In this document: in pieces, positions 44,394-54,495 of the stretch
Layout of the letters: each line of letters opens with the position of its first letter
How positions within the stretch are numbered: the first letter of the stretch is position 1
Source: an uncultured Pelagibacteraceae bacterium
GTDB lineage: Bacteria; Pseudomonadota; Alphaproteobacteria; Pelagibacterales; Pelagibacteraceae
DNA length: 64,000 bases
Assembly: GCA_902606115.1 (NCBI GenBank)
Contig: CACLFM010000001.1
Location: 172,311 to 236,310, forward strand
Reading direction: 5' to 3'
Notes under the pieces: model-generated
The model's input: the letters and a program-made list of their open reading frames with translations, nothing else
What the model was told of the DNA's origin: nothing
Databases searched by the model: none
Position numbers and translations under genes: made by a program

Positions 44394-45190
44394 GCCGCTG
44401 TTTCGTAGCTCTCCTCTTGGGCTAAAAATTCTTCTGTAAAATTTATATAGGACTTGCTTCCAGGACAAGACTTGTCATAGAAAATCACTGGCATTCCATG
44501 TGAGGGTGCTTCCGACAATCTTACATTCCTTGGCACAACATTTTTATAAACTTTTTCTTTAAAATAATTTCTTGCCTCTACCTCAACATCTCCAGAAAGT
44601 TTATTTCTCTTATCATACATTGTTAAAAGGATACCTCTGATCAATAAATCTGGATTTAGTCCTACTTTAATTCTTTCAATTGTTTTTATTAATTGAGTTA
44701 TGCCTTCTAAAGCAAAAAATTCTGTTTGAAGAGGCACTAAAATTGAGTGAGAGGCTACCAGGGCCATTACAGTCAACAAGCTAAGGGATGGAGGGCAGTC
44801 TATAAGTATATAATCATATAAGCCGCTAGAATTGTTTAAATACGTGGTTAATCTCTCTTTTAAAATATAGGCTCTTCGGACGTCGTCAGCAGTTTCTACC
44901 TCGAGTCCAGATAAATCCACATTTGAGGTGATGATATCAAGATTGGAAAATTTTGTTTTTGAGATCGCATCGTTAATTTTTTTTGTGCCGCTTAATATTT
45001 GATAAATTGAATTATGTGTTTGATCTGCATTAGACAATCCTAGACCAGTTGTAGCGTTACCTTGAGGATCGAGATCAATTACTAAAATTTTTTTGTTGCT
45101 TAGAGAAAGTCCAGCCGCTAAATTAATTACAGTTGTAGTTTTTCCGACCCCTCCCTTTTGATTTATTATTGATATAATTTTTTCCTTCAT
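44390..45190 (-). CDS. parA: Chromosome partition ATPase ParA
   Basis: Walker ATPase that moves ParB-parS complexes. The 266 residues begin KIISIINQKGGVGKTTTVIN with the deviant Walker A (KGGVGKTT) and contain VIDLDPQGNATTGLG and LIDCPPSLSLLTVMAL. It overlaps rsmG by four bases and parB by four, the classic rsmG-parA-parB order. Confidence 0.97.
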   Translation of the reverse strand: MKEKIISIINQKGGVGKTTTVINLAAGLSLSNKKILVIDLDPQGNATTGLGLSNADQTHNSIYQILSGTKKINDAISKTKFSNLDIITSNVDLSGLEVETADDVRRAYILKERLTTYLNNSSGLYDYILIDCPPSLSLLTVMALVASHSILVPLQTEFFALEGITQLIKTIERIKVGLNPDLLIRGILLTMYDKRNKLSGDVEVEARNYFKEKVYKNVVPRNVRLSEAPSHGMPVIFYDKSCPGSKSYINFTEEFLAQEESYETAA

Positions 45191-45822
45191 TTTTTTTTTA
45201 AATTATTAATTTTTATTATGATAGAATTTTCGTCTGTTAAACTTTTCAAAACTTCATGGTCAAACTTCCATGATTTTTGACATTCTTTTATAATTTCGTC
45301 TCCACTTTTGCCTAAAAAAAGTATCAAATTATTAAAATGGATAAAATTCTTATCTATTAGCTCAAAAATAATTTGAAGTGGTTTGAAGGCTCTAGCCACC
45401 ACAGTGTCAGCCTCAAGATCCTTTTCCTCAAAAATATTTTTATGTTTTACTTCTGCGTTAAGCTCAAAGTGTTTTACTATCTTTTTTAAGAAATTACTTT
45501 TTTTTAGACTTTTTTCATAAAGATAAAATTTCATTTTTGATCCTTTTTTCTTAAATATAATAGCTAAAACAACTCCAGGAAGGCCTGCTCCTGATCCCAG
45601 ATCTATAAATTTATCCGTGTTTTTATCAATGAAATCAATAATTTGTGCTGAGTCAATAATATGTCTTTTAATCGAATCTTTCTCTGTAGACTTGCCTATA
45701 AGGTTAATTTTTCTGTTTTCGCGAATTAATAAAGTTCTAAATTCCTCCAAGGCTGGAAATGTTTCACGTGAAACTTTTAGTGTTTCTAATTGAGAATATT
45801 TTTTAAAATTTGATTCGATCAA
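45187..45822 (-). CDS. rsmG: 16S rRNA (guanine-527-N7)-methyltransferase
   Basis: SAM-dependent enzyme that methylates G527 of 16S rRNA. The 211 residues contain [17 protein letters not shown] (SAM loop) and [16 protein letters not shown]. The N-terminal VSRET is encoded by a parS site (45760-45775), a known constraint in many genomes. It overlaps mnmG and parA by four bases each. Confidence 0.96.
   Translation of the reverse strand: MIESNFKKYSQLETLKVSRETFPALEEFRTLLIRENRKINLIGKSTEKDSIKRHIIDSAQIIDFIDKNTDKFIDLGSGAGLPGVVLAIIFKKKGSKMKFYLYEKSLKKSNFLKKIVKHFELNAEVKHKNIFEEKDLEADTVVARAFKPLQIIFELIDKNFIHFNNLILFLGKSGDEIIKECQKSWKFDHEVLKSLTDENSIIIKINNLKKK
45760..45775. promoter_or_regulatory. parS centromere site inside rsmG
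   Basis: The plus strand reads TGTTTCACGTGAAACT, 15 of 16 positions of the parS consensus TGTTTCACGTGAAACA. It encodes Val-Ser-Arg-Glu-Thr of RsmG, the well-known parS-containing N-terminus. ParB loads here; it is 0.6 kb from parA and about 10 kb from the putative origin. Confidence 0.95.
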
Positions 45823-47690
45823 GCTATATGCTTAATAGACTTTCTTTTTAGATGAGACAACAGAATAAATACAGCGGCAGGAGTAATTCCATCTATCCTC
45901 AAAGCTTGACCCATTGTTTTTGGTCTAATTTTCTTAAATTTAGACTTAACTTCATTAGAAAGACCTGAGAAACTGTCATAGTTAATATCAGTTGGTATTT
46001 CAAGGCTTTCATCTCTTTTAAATGCTAAAATATCTGCTTTTTGTTTCTTCATATAACCTTTATAGTGAGCATTAATCTCAATCTGCTCCTCAATATCTCT
46101 ACTGTAATTATCTATTTCAGGCCAAATTTGTTTAATTTTACCCATTTTAACACCTTTTTGAGATAAAACTGAGTTTGCAGACCTATAAACGCCGTCTTTT
46201 GCTATTTTTATCCCATGTTTATTTGCTTCTGAAGGAGATATCTTCAATTCATCCATTTTTTTATTCAAAATTTCCAATTTTATTGATTTATCCTCAAACA
46301 ATTTCTTCCTTTCAGATTTAACTAAACCGAATTTGATACCAACTGGAGTAAGTCTCAAATCAGCGTTATCGCATCTTAAGGATAATCTATATTCAGCTCT
46401 TGATGTGAACATCCTATAGGGCTCAGAAACTCCCTTGGTAACTAAATCATCTATCATCACTCCAATATATGCTTGGGACCTATCGAGAATTAATGGCTCT
46501 TTACCTTTGATTGATAATGCTGCATTTGCTCCTGCTATAAGACCTTGAGCTGCAGCCTCCTCATAGCCAGTTGTCCCATTGATTTGGCCAGCTAAGTAAA
46601 AGTTTTTTATCTTCTTCGTCTCCAATGTTAAAAAAAGTTCCCTAGGGTCAACATAATCATATTCTATTGCGTATCCTGGCCTTAATATTTTAACGTTTTC
46701 TAAACCACTGATATTATTGCATATTTCTTGCTGCAATTCAGCTGGAAGTGAGGTTGAAATTCCATTTGGGTATACCGTTTTGTCTTCAAGTCCTTCTGGT
46801 TCCAGAAATATTTGATGCCTTGTTTTATCCTTAAATTTAGAAATTTTGTCCTCTATTGAGGGACAGTATCTAGGTCCTACACCCTTTATGCTTCCTGAAT
46901 ACATTGCGCTACTTTTAATATTTTTAGAAATTAATTCATGCACGTATTTATTCGTGTAAGTTATTCCACAACTAATTTGTTTGTTGATATTTTTTTTAGT
47001 TAAAAAAGAAAAAAAAGATACTTCTTCATCTGGGTGCTGTTCTTCTAGATTTGAATAATTAATCGTATTTCCATCTAACCTAGGAGGCGTCCCTGTTTTC
47101 AATCTTCCAATTTTGAAATCATATTTTTGTAACTGTTCACTTAAACCAGTAGTAGATTTTTCATTATATCTTCCTGCAGGAGTAATTTTATTTCCTATGT
47201 GTATCATTCCATTTAAAAAAGTGCCTGTTGTAAGTATTACCTTACTAGAGTGGATTTCTTTTCCAGAGGAAGTTAATACCCCATTTATAATGTTTTTATT
47301 AAATATAAATCCATTTACAGAGTCGGAAAAAATGCTTAAATTACAGTAGTTTACAAGTTTTTCTTGCATGTATTTTTTGTAAAGTGCTCTATCACTTTGT
47401 GTACGAGGTCCTCTTACAGCTGGTCCCCTACTTCTATTTAGTAGCTTAAATTGAATGCCTGATTTGTCAGCAACATCTCCCATAACACCGTCTAACGCAT
47501 CTATTTCTCTAACTAAATGCCCTTTGCCTAAGCCACCTATGGCAGGATTGCAGGACATCTCACCAATAGAAGATTTATCATTAGTGAATAAAGCAGTGTT
47601 TACCCCTAACCTTGCAGACGCAGCGGCAGCCTCACACCCAGCGTGACCTCCGCCAATCACTATAACCTCGTATTGTTTATTATTTTCCAT
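45819..47690 (-). CDS. mnmG: tRNA uridine-5-carboxymethylaminomethyl synthesis protein MnmG
   Basis: FAD-dependent partner of MnmE that builds the cmnm5U34 wobble modification. The 623 residues begin [20 protein letters not shown] and contain [20 protein letters not shown] and [17 protein letters not shown]. Full length. It lies 96 bases downstream of mnmE and overlaps rsmG by four. Confidence 0.98.
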   Translation of the reverse strand: MENNKQYEVIVIGGGHAGCEAAAASARLGVNTALFTNDKSSIGEMSCNPAIGGLGKGHLVREIDALDGVMGDVADKSGIQFKLLNRSRGPAVRGPRTQSDRALYKKYMQEKLVNYCNLSIFSDSVNGFIFNKNIINGVLTSSGKEIHSSKVILTTGTFLNGMIHIGNKITPAGRYNEKSTTGLSEQLQKYDFKIGRLKTGTPPRLDGNTINYSNLEEQHPDEEVSFFSFLTKKNINKQISCGITYTNKYVHELISKNIKSSAMYSGSIKGVGPRYCPSIEDKISKFKDKTRHQIFLEPEGLEDKTVYPNGISTSLPAELQQEICNNISGLENVKILRPGYAIEYDYVDPRELFLTLETKKIKNFYLAGQINGTTGYEEAAAQGLIAGANAALSIKGKEPLILDRSQAYIGVMIDDLVTKGVSEPYRMFTSRAEYRLSLRCDNADLRLTPVGIKFGLVKSERKKLFEDKSIKLEILNKKMDELKISPSEANKHGIKIAKDGVYRSANSVLSQKGVKMGKIKQIWPEIDNYSRDIEEQIEINAHYKGYMKKQKADILAFKRDESLEIPTDINYDSFSGLSNEVKSKFKKIRPKTMGQALRIDGITPAAVFILLSHLKRKSIKHIA

Positions 47691-47760
47691 TAGGTTGAAT
47701 TTATATTTGATATCTTTTTTTACAAGATTAACTTAAATTATATTAATTGCTTATAATATG

Positions 47761-47796
47761 AGGCAATAAAGCAGATAAATGGCGGTTTATTTGCCT
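47761..47796 (-). other. Hairpin around the mnmE stop codon
   Basis: AGGCAATAAA (47761-47770) can pair with TTTATTTGCCT (47786-47796) apart from one bulged T. The stem spans the mnmE stop codon on the minus strand. There is no T-run after it, so it may stabilise the 3' end or lower read-through rather than terminate. The rest of the 47691-47786 gap is plain A/T-rich sequence. Confidence 0.35.
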
Positions 47797-49118
47797 ATAC
47801 AGAAATCGTTAAAAATACTCGATAAAATCTCTTCTATATCAACTTTTCCAACTACTTTACCTAAATTTCTCGCAGCAACTCTTAAGTCCTCAGTCGCTTT
47901 ATCAAATTCTTCATTTATATTTTTGTTTTTGAAATCTTGTAAAGATAGAATGCAATTGTTTAGATCAATCCTGTGACGCTCTCTAGTTATAAAAACATCA
48001 GTATTTGTATACAATGATTTTTTTAAAATAAATTTAATTTCTGAAATTAATTTATCAATGTTGGTTTCTTTAAGAACCGAAATAGAAAAAGGGTTATATT
48101 TTTTTAACTGCTCAGGAAATTTAAAATCATGTAGATCTGTTTTGTTAATCACTAAAATTGAGCTTTTATCGAATAAATCATTCAAAAAACCAAAAAATTC
48201 AACGTTATTTGGGTCTATTATCACTATTCTTAGATCTGCTTCTTCTGCTTTTTTAAAGGCTAATTTTATACCTTCTCTTTCTATAATATCTTTTGATGCT
48301 CTAATACCTGCAGTGTCTGAAATAATGACTGGAAATCCATCAAAGTTTAAATGTGTTTCTAAAACATCTCTAGTTGTACCCGCTATTTCAGAAACTATTG
48401 AAACATCTCTTTTAGAAAAATAATTCATTAAACTTGATTTTCCTGAATTCGGTGGGCCAACAATAGCAATTTTAAAACCGCTCCTTATCTTTTCTCCTAC
48501 TTTATTATCATCTAGAATTTTTTTAATTTCTGTTTCAATATTTTCTACTTCTTTTTTAATATTTTTTGTGACATCATTTGGAATATCTTCTTCTGGAAAA
48601 TCAATTTTTGCTTCCATCGTTCCTAGTATTTTAATAATTTTTTTTCTTATTTTTTCAAATTTTGAAAAACTTTTTCCCCTAATAATATTTTGAGCCTGAT
48701 CAATTTGAATTTGTGTCTCCGCAGCTATTAAATCGCCAATTGCTTCTGCTTTTAATAGATTTATTTTACCATTTATAAATGCTAGCTTTGTAAATTCGCC
48801 TGGTTCTGCAATTCTACATTTTTTTGTGTTAAGAATTGTATTTTGTAATGAAGAAATTACTGCTCTGCTTCCATGAACATGTAATTCTGCCATATCCTCT
48901 CCTGTATAACTATTTGGACTAGGGAACCATAAAACAATTCCTTCATCAATGAGGTCAGAAGTGTTGATATTGTATAATTTTGAGAGGTCTGCGGTTCTTG
49001 GTAAAGGCAAATTCTTTTTTGTTATCATTTTTATCAGACTTCTTGTTTCGGGTCCTGAGATTCTAATAACTGCTACGCCAGACTGACCAGGGGCTGATGA
49101 TAAGGCAAAAATTGTCAT
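47787..49118 (-). CDS. mnmE: tRNA modification GTPase MnmE
   Basis: GTPase partner of MnmG. The 443 residues have the tetrahydrofolate-binding N-terminal domain (GQSGVAVIRISGPETRSLI, YTGEDMAELHVHG), a helical domain with an inserted G domain (GPPNSGKSSLMNYF, DTAGIRASKD, NKTD), and the C-terminal CIGK with its essential cysteine. Intact. It diverges from the sulfotransferase by 49 bases. Confidence 0.97.
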   Translation of the reverse strand: MTIFALSSAPGQSGVAVIRISGPETRSLIKMITKKNLPLPRTADLSKLYNINTSDLIDEGIVLWFPSPNSYTGEDMAELHVHGSRAVISSLQNTILNTKKCRIAEPGEFTKLAFINGKINLLKAEAIGDLIAAETQIQIDQAQNIIRGKSFSKFEKIRKKIIKILGTMEAKIDFPEEDIPNDVTKNIKKEVENIETEIKKILDDNKVGEKIRSGFKIAIVGPPNSGKSSLMNYFSKRDVSIVSEIAGTTRDVLETHLNFDGFPVIISDTAGIRASKDIIEREGIKLAFKKAEEADLRIVIIDPNNVEFFGFLNDLFDKSSILVINKTDLHDFKFPEQLKKYNPFSISVLKETNIDKLISEIKFILKKSLYTNTDVFITRERHRIDLNNCILSLQDFKNKNINEEFDKATEDLRVAARNLGKVVGKVDIEEILSSIFNDFCIGK

Positions 49119-49167
49119 ATTAATACTATATATTGTAATTTTATAATGGATATAATTAATATTTAAT

Positions 49168-50001
49168 ATGATTGTTTGGATAGCATCCTACCCAAAAAGT
49201 GGGAACACCTGGATGAGGTTTTTTATTAAGTCATATCTTAATAATTCTAATAAGAAATTTTCACTAAATAATCATATCGATGATACTGTTGTTATAGAGA
49301 CATTTCCTACTGAAAGAAAATTTGGTGAACTTAAGATTAATTATCAAGATTTCAATGATATTGCAAAAAACTGGGTAAGTTTACAGTCATCAATCAATTT
49401 AAATAATAAAATAAACTATTTAAAAACACACAATGCTATGTGTACTATTAATAATCACAAGTTTACTAATATTGAAAACACACTCGGAGGTATTCATATT
49501 GTAAGGGACCCAAGGGACATCTTGGTTTCATATTCAAATTACTTAAATGAAAATGTTGATGAAACATTAAAGACTATGCTATCTGATCATTCCTACGAGG
49601 CGGGAGAGTTTAAGAATAATATTTACAAAAAAAGTATAATTGGAAGTTGGTCGAGCCATTATAACTCTTGGAAGTCGTATAAATCGAGAGATACTATAAT
49701 CATTAAATATGAAGATATGGTGCGTAATACTTACGATACATTTTTACATGTTTTAAATTACTTGAAAAAAAAAACTAATCTTGAGATTAATGAAAAAAAA
49801 ATGATTGATGTAATTAATCAAACATCATTTAAAAATCTTAAAAATTTAGAATTGACAGAAGGATTTAAAGAGAATTCATCCATAAATCCATTTTTTCGGA
49901 AAGGAATAATAGGGGAATGGAAGAAAAAACTAAGTAAAGAACAAGTACGAAAAATTGAGAAAGCTTTTAAAATTGAGATGAAGGAACTTGGATATTTATA
50001 G
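49168..50001 (+). CDS. PAPS-dependent sulfotransferase
   Basis: Sulfotransferase_1-type enzyme of 277 residues transferring sulfate from PAPS. The 5'-phosphosulfate loop ASYPKSGNTWMRFFIKSY is at the very N-terminus, the 3'-phosphate-binding segment is IHIVRDPRDILVSYSNY, and the C-terminal RKGIIGEWKKKLS loop is complete. The acceptor, perhaps a glycan or lipid, is unknown. It sits beside an OGT-like glycosyltransferase gene facing it tail to tail. Confidence 0.9.
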   Translation: MIVWIASYPKSGNTWMRFFIKSYLNNSNKKFSLNNHIDDTVVIETFPTERKFGELKINYQDFNDIAKNWVSLQSSINLNNKINYLKTHNAMCTINNHKFTNIENTLGGIHIVRDPRDILVSYSNYLNENVDETLKTMLSDHSYEAGEFKNNIYKKSIIGSWSSHYNSWKSYKSRDTIIIKYEDMVRNTYDTFLHVLNYLKKKTNLEINEKKMIDVINQTSFKNLKNLELTEGFKENSSINPFFRKGIIGEWKKKLSKEQVRKIEKAFKIEMKELGYL

Positions 50002-50002
50002 T

Positions 50003-51712
50003 TTATCGAATATTTTCATATTTTTTTAATAAAACTTTTTCAAAATCAGAAACGTATTTCTTATTATTAAATAGATTAGTGCTTAATATGTTATTAAATA
50101 TATCTTTTCTAATTTTGGACAGATATTTTAAATTACTGGATAATTTGTAAGCTTTTTGAATATATTCATTTTTATTTGAACAAATTAAATCTTCTAAATT
50201 GGCATTCTTTAATATGCTTTCTCCACATCTAGATTTAAAGTTATGTCCTTTTAAGCATAAAACAGGTACTCCCATCCACAATGCTTCAAAAGTTGTAGTA
50301 ACACCAGTGTAAGGAAAAGTATCTAAAGCTATATCTATATTGTTGTATAAATTTAAATGGTCTTCAAACTTTTTAAAATTATTTTTATCTAATATTTCTA
50401 TCCTATTATCTACACCAAGTTTTTTGAATTTATTCATAAGAATTTTGTAATTATATTTTTCTGAAGACTTTAATATTAACTTAGAGTTATTTACCTTTTT
50501 TAAAATATTGCTCCATGTTTCAACGACTTCATTTGATATTTTCATAAAGTTATTAAATGAACCAAAGGTTATGTATTTATTTATTTTGGATGGAAGATCT
50601 TGATACTTTCTTCTTAAGTTGAAACCAGAGTGACAGTTCCATATATGCTGTAATTTAATGATTTTCTCTCCATAATTTTCGTCTTCACTGTCTTTAATTA
50701 GATTTCTATCTGCAATAAGATAATCAATATTATCAAATCCGACAGTATTACAATATGCTAACCATGATATCTGTAATGGTGATACTCTATTATTAAAAAT
50801 TCCTATTCTATCAGGATGGGTTATGCTCATAACATCTATTAATATTTCAATTTTATTTTTTTGTATAAAATTGATTACATCTTGATTGCTTTGATCTTTA
50901 AGTGAATGCCAATAGTCAAATTTGGCAATAAAATTGTCCTCAGGCTCGTTATCTTCATTATATTTACCTAAATCAAAAGCATGGGTTTCAAATTTTTTTT
51001 TATTCATATTGCCGATTATATCTTTCATGAAATAAGTTATAGAGTGACCTGAATTATAATTACAACTTACGAAACCAACTTTAATTTTTTTTTCATTTTT
51101 AAAAGACAAATCTGCAATACTTTTAGTTTTATATAAAGGGAACGCTTTTTTTAAATTATTAGAAAAATTTAGATAATCTTTCTGACTCCAGGCATAGCTG
51201 TAATTGTTAATAAATGCCCATCTACATAATGTAGTCAGGTGTTTAGTATTATTTACGATTAAATTTGAGTTTGTTTTTCTCATTTTATCATAATCTAGAA
51301 TGAATTTAAAAAGTTTTACACCAGCAATACTTAATTTTTCGTTGTAACCAAAAAAATTTTCTGCCTCGCTGTATAATGATCTTACATTGGATAAATAATC
51401 TAATAATTCAGGATATTTTTTAGAAAACAAAATGCAAGTCGAAATATAGTTACATAAAGAATCTAAACCTATGTTATTTTCTTTGGCTTTAGAGTATCCA
51501 TCTTCAAAATCTTTTAATGCTGAAAAAATTTCGTTTTTTTTGCTGTTTGATTTTAATATTTTACAAACACCAGATAAACAAGACAATTCAGGGTTTCTAT
51601 TTTTAATGTTAGATAATTTTTCGATCTTATTTATAACTTCATCAAAATTTTTTTTATTGAAAGCGTCTTTGATTTCATCAATTTTTTGCTTAATTTCTAT
51701 TTTTGACATCAA
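50003..51712 (-). CDS. OGT-like glycosyltransferase (GT41) with TPR-like N-terminus
   Basis: The 569 residues have an alpha-helical N-terminal half (about 1-200) resembling degenerate tetratricopeptide repeats and a GT41 catalytic part: KVGFVSCNYNSGHSITYF, SPLQISWLAYCNTVGFDNID, FGSFNNFMKISNEVVETWS, and ALDTFPYTGVTTTFEALWMG with GVPVLCLKG. The family includes O-GlcNAc transferase and bacterial protein or glycan transferases. The substrate is unknown. The start may be the second Met (51709). It converges with the sulfotransferase by one base gap and follows rho after 20 bases. Confidence 0.85.
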   Translation of the reverse strand: MMSKIEIKQKIDEIKDAFNKKNFDEVINKIEKLSNIKNRNPELSCLSGVCKILKSNSKKNEIFSALKDFEDGYSKAKENNIGLDSLCNYISTCILFSKKYPELLDYLSNVRSLYSEAENFFGYNEKLSIAGVKLFKFILDYDKMRKTNSNLIVNNTKHLTTLCRWAFINNYSYAWSQKDYLNFSNNLKKAFPLYKTKSIADLSFKNEKKIKVGFVSCNYNSGHSITYFMKDIIGNMNKKKFETHAFDLGKYNEDNEPEDNFIAKFDYWHSLKDQSNQDVINFIQKNKIEILIDVMSITHPDRIGIFNNRVSPLQISWLAYCNTVGFDNIDYLIADRNLIKDSEDENYGEKIIKLQHIWNCHSGFNLRRKYQDLPSKINKYITFGSFNNFMKISNEVVETWSNILKKVNNSKLILKSSEKYNYKILMNKFKKLGVDNRIEILDKNNFKKFEDHLNLYNNIDIALDTFPYTGVTTTFEALWMGVPVLCLKGHNFKSRCGESILKNANLEDLICSNKNEYIQKAYKLSSNLKYLSKIRKDIFNNILSTNLFNNKKYVSDFEKVLLKKYENIR

Positions 51713-51732
51713 GCTAATTTAATTAGTTCAAA

Positions 51733-53004
51733 CTAAGCTGGCTTATTCATAGAACTAAAAAATTCTGTATTACTCTTAGTGGCCTTAAGTTTTGAATTAA
51801 TAAACTCTATGGCGTCCATTGATCCCATTGGAGCAATTATTCTTCTTAGTACGTTCATTTTTTGAAGATCGTTTTTATCAAATAATAATTCTTCTCTTCT
51901 AGTTCCAGATTTAGTTATATCGATTGCTGGATAAATTCTTTTTTCTGAAATTTTTCTATCTAAGATAGTTTCACTATTGCCTGTCCCTTTAAATTCTTCA
52001 AAAATTACTTCATCCATTCTACTTCCTGTATCAATTAAAGCGGTAGCGATTATTGTAAGAGAACCGCCTTCTTCAATATTTCGTGCAGCACCAAAAAATC
52101 TTTTTGGTCTTTGAAGTGCATTTGCGTCAACACCGCCGGTCAAAACTTTACCAGAGCTAGGTACCACAGCGTTATAAGCTCTTCCTAAACGAGTTATGGA
52201 GTCCAACAAAATAATTACATCTTTCTTATGTTCTGTTAGTCTTTTTGCTTTTTCTATTACCATTTCGGCTACAGCGACATGTCTTTGGGCTGGCTCATCA
52301 AAGGTTGAACTAATAACCTCGCCTTTAACTGTTCTTTGCATATCTGTTACTTCTTCTGGTCTTTCATCAATTAACAATACCATTAATGAACATTCAGGGT
52401 GATTTGCCGATATTGAGTTTGCAATACTTTGCAATATCATTGTTTTTCCTGCTTTGGGCGGTGAGATAATCAATGATCTTTGGCCTTTTCCTATAGGGCT
52501 TACTAGATCTATTAATCTTGAGGTAAGATCAGGTTTTTTTTCAACTGTATTACTCTCTACTTCCATAACTAATTGTTTGTTTGGATACAGGGGTGTAAGA
52601 TTATCAAATGCTATCTTATGCCTTGACTTTATAGGATCTTCATTATTAATTTTACTGACTTGTAGTAGTGCAAAGTATCTTTCACCCTCTTTAGGAGCTC
52701 TTACAGGGCCTTCTACAGTGTCTCCTGTTCTAAGGCCAAACTTTCTTATTTGGCTTGGGCTCACGTAAACATCATCTGCTCCAGGTAAATAATTAGATTC
52801 TAGGGCTCTAAGAAAACCAAAACCATCTTGCAGCAATTGCAAAACTCCCATCCCAGTTATTTCTTCACCTTTTTCAGCAAGCTTTTTTAAAATTGCAAAT
52901 AAGATTTCTTGTTTTCTTAAAGTGCTTGCATTTTCTATACCAAGTTCTTCAGCTTGAGTAATAAGCTGTGCAGGTGGGTTTTTTTTAAGTTCTTCAATTT
53001 TCAT
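51733..53004 (-). CDS. rho: Transcription termination factor Rho
   Basis: Hexameric RNA-DNA helicase that ends transcripts lacking intrinsic terminators, likely the rule here as few hairpin terminators are visible. The 423 residues include the RNA-binding N-terminal domain ([32 protein letters not shown]), Walker [12 protein letters not shown], and [13 protein letters not shown]. Full length. Confidence 0.98.
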   Translation of the reverse strand: MKIEELKKNPPAQLITQAEELGIENASTLRKQEILFAILKKLAEKGEEITGMGVLQLLQDGFGFLRALESNYLPGADDVYVSPSQIRKFGLRTGDTVEGPVRAPKEGERYFALLQVSKINNEDPIKSRHKIAFDNLTPLYPNKQLVMEVESNTVEKKPDLTSRLIDLVSPIGKGQRSLIISPPKAGKTMILQSIANSISANHPECSLMVLLIDERPEEVTDMQRTVKGEVISSTFDEPAQRHVAVAEMVIEKAKRLTEHKKDVIILLDSITRLGRAYNAVVPSSGKVLTGGVDANALQRPKRFFGAARNIEEGGSLTIIATALIDTGSRMDEVIFEEFKGTGNSETILDRKISEKRIYPAIDITKSGTRREELLFDKNDLQKMNVLRRIIAPMGSMDAIEFINSKLKATKSNTEFFSSMNKPA

Positions 53005-53062
53005 GTTGAGGGGATTATATTAAGATAGATTTAATATACACATTATTATTAATTTTACAACC

Positions 53063-53497
53063 CTAGATGGGCTTTAAAATAGCTAAGAAAACTATTATTA
53101 TTAATAAAATAGTTGGAATTTCGTTTATAATTCTAAAATACCTTGGTGTCTTGTTGTTCCCATCCTGGCTAAAGACTCTTAGAAAATGACCAAGATAAAA
53201 ATGGTAACCTGTTAAAATAAAGACAGCTAAAATTTTAAATATAAACCATTTAGCTTGTATTAATTCTGCCCCTTGAAAATGAATAATAGATAAACCAAAT
53301 ATCCAAGACAATAGCATTGCTGGATACATAATATAAAAATATAGACGTCTTTCCATTATTTTGAAAACGCTAGATATACTATTGTTTGAATTATTTTCAG
53401 CATGATATACAAAAATTCTTGGTAAATACAAAAGTCCAGCCATCCAAGAAATAACCGCAATTAAATGTAAAGACTTAAGTATTAAATAGAAATTCAT
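53063..53497 (-). CDS. hemJ: Protoporphyrinogen oxidase HemJ
   Basis: Inner-membrane enzyme for the penultimate haem step in alphaproteobacteria. The 144 residues start LKSLHLIAVISWMAGLLYLP, with the conserved histidine, have four spans and the charged segment KIMERRLYFYIMYPAM. It overlaps hemH by four bases. A 58-base gap separates it from rho. Confidence 0.95.
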   Translation of the reverse strand: MNFYLILKSLHLIAVISWMAGLLYLPRIFVYHAENNSNNSISSVFKIMERRLYFYIMYPAMLLSWIFGLSIIHFQGAELIQAKWFIFKILAVFILTGYHFYLGHFLRVFSQDGNNKTPRYFRIINEIPTILLIIIVFLAILKPI

Positions 53498-54495
53498 TTT
53501 TTAACCATATAAGAAACCACTAAATTTTTAAGTAGATTTATATGATCCTCGTTGTCATTTAAGCATGGAATCAGGTCAAAGTTATTTCCCCCCGAATTAA
53601 TAAAAGTCTCTTTTCCTTGGATCGCTATTTCTTCCAATGTTTCTACACAATCTGAAGCAAAACCTGGGCAAATAACCAAGATATTTTTTTTTCCTTGCTT
53701 TGGAATTTCTTCGAAAGTTTTATCTGTATATGGAGTAAGCCATTCTTGTGGTCCAAACCTAGATTGAAAAGTTGTCATTATCTCTATTTTTTTAAACTTT
53801 TCCCTTATAAGCCTTGTAGTTTTCATGCAATAACAATGATACGGATCTCCTTTGTCAAAATATTTTTTTGGTATTCCATGATATGAGGCGATAATTAAAT
53901 CTGGCTTCCAATTGATATTAGAGATTTTCTTTTTAATGGAATTTACAATTGCATTTATATAAAGAGGATTTTCTTCATAATGAGACACTACACGAAGGCT
54001 TGGTTGCCATCTTAAGTTCATTAGAGACCTAAAAACTTCGTCACAAACTGTAGCTGTTGTTGGAGATGCATATTGCGGGTAAAGCGGCAATATTATTAAA
54101 TTTTCGCAACCTTTATCTTTAAGGTCTTTTATTTTACTATTTATACTTGGCGATCCATATCTCATTGCAAAATCAATGACTAAATCTTTATTTTTTATTT
54201 TCTTAGATAGTTTTTTTGCTTGTGTTAAAGTGTAATATCTTAGTGGAGACATGTTTTTTTTCTTCATCCATATTTCTTTGTAAGCTTTTGCGGTTTTTGA
54301 TGGCCTAAAAGTTAATATAAACAGATTTAAAATTATCTGCCAAAAAAAAGGGTTAACTTCTATTACTCTTTTGTCTGATAGGAATTCTTTTAAATATTTT
54401 CTAATATCCCACCACCCAGTGCTGTCTGGAGTTCCTAAATTAATTAATAACACACCGGTTTTCCCATAATTTATTTTAGGATGATTTTTCTTCAT
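53494..54495 (-). CDS. hemH: Ferrochelatase
   Basis: Inserts Fe(II) into protoporphyrin IX. The 333 residues contain GVLLINLGTPDS, YPQYASPTTATV, IIASYHGIPKKYFDKGDPY with the metal-binding histidine, and CPGFASDCVETLEEI with the conserved glutamate. It overlaps hemE and hemJ by four bases each, giving a hemE-hemH-hemJ operon. Confidence 0.97.
   Translation of the reverse strand: MKKNHPKINYGKTGVLLINLGTPDSTGWWDIRKYLKEFLSDKRVIEVNPFFWQIILNLFILTFRPSKTAKAYKEIWMKKKNMSPLRYYTLTQAKKLSKKIKNKDLVIDFAMRYGSPSINSKIKDLKDKGCENLIILPLYPQYASPTTATVCDEVFRSLMNLRWQPSLRVVSHYEENPLYINAIVNSIKKKISNINWKPDLIIASYHGIPKKYFDKGDPYHCYCMKTTRLIREKFKKIEIMTTFQSRFGPQEWLTPYTDKTFEEIPKQGKKNILVICPGFASDCVETLEEIAIQGKETFINSGGNNFDLIPCLNDNEDHINLLKNLVVSYMVKK

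Noticed and set aside
47761..47796. Intrinsic terminator for mnmE
   Set aside because: A stem is present but no T-run follows, so it is listed only as a hairpin.
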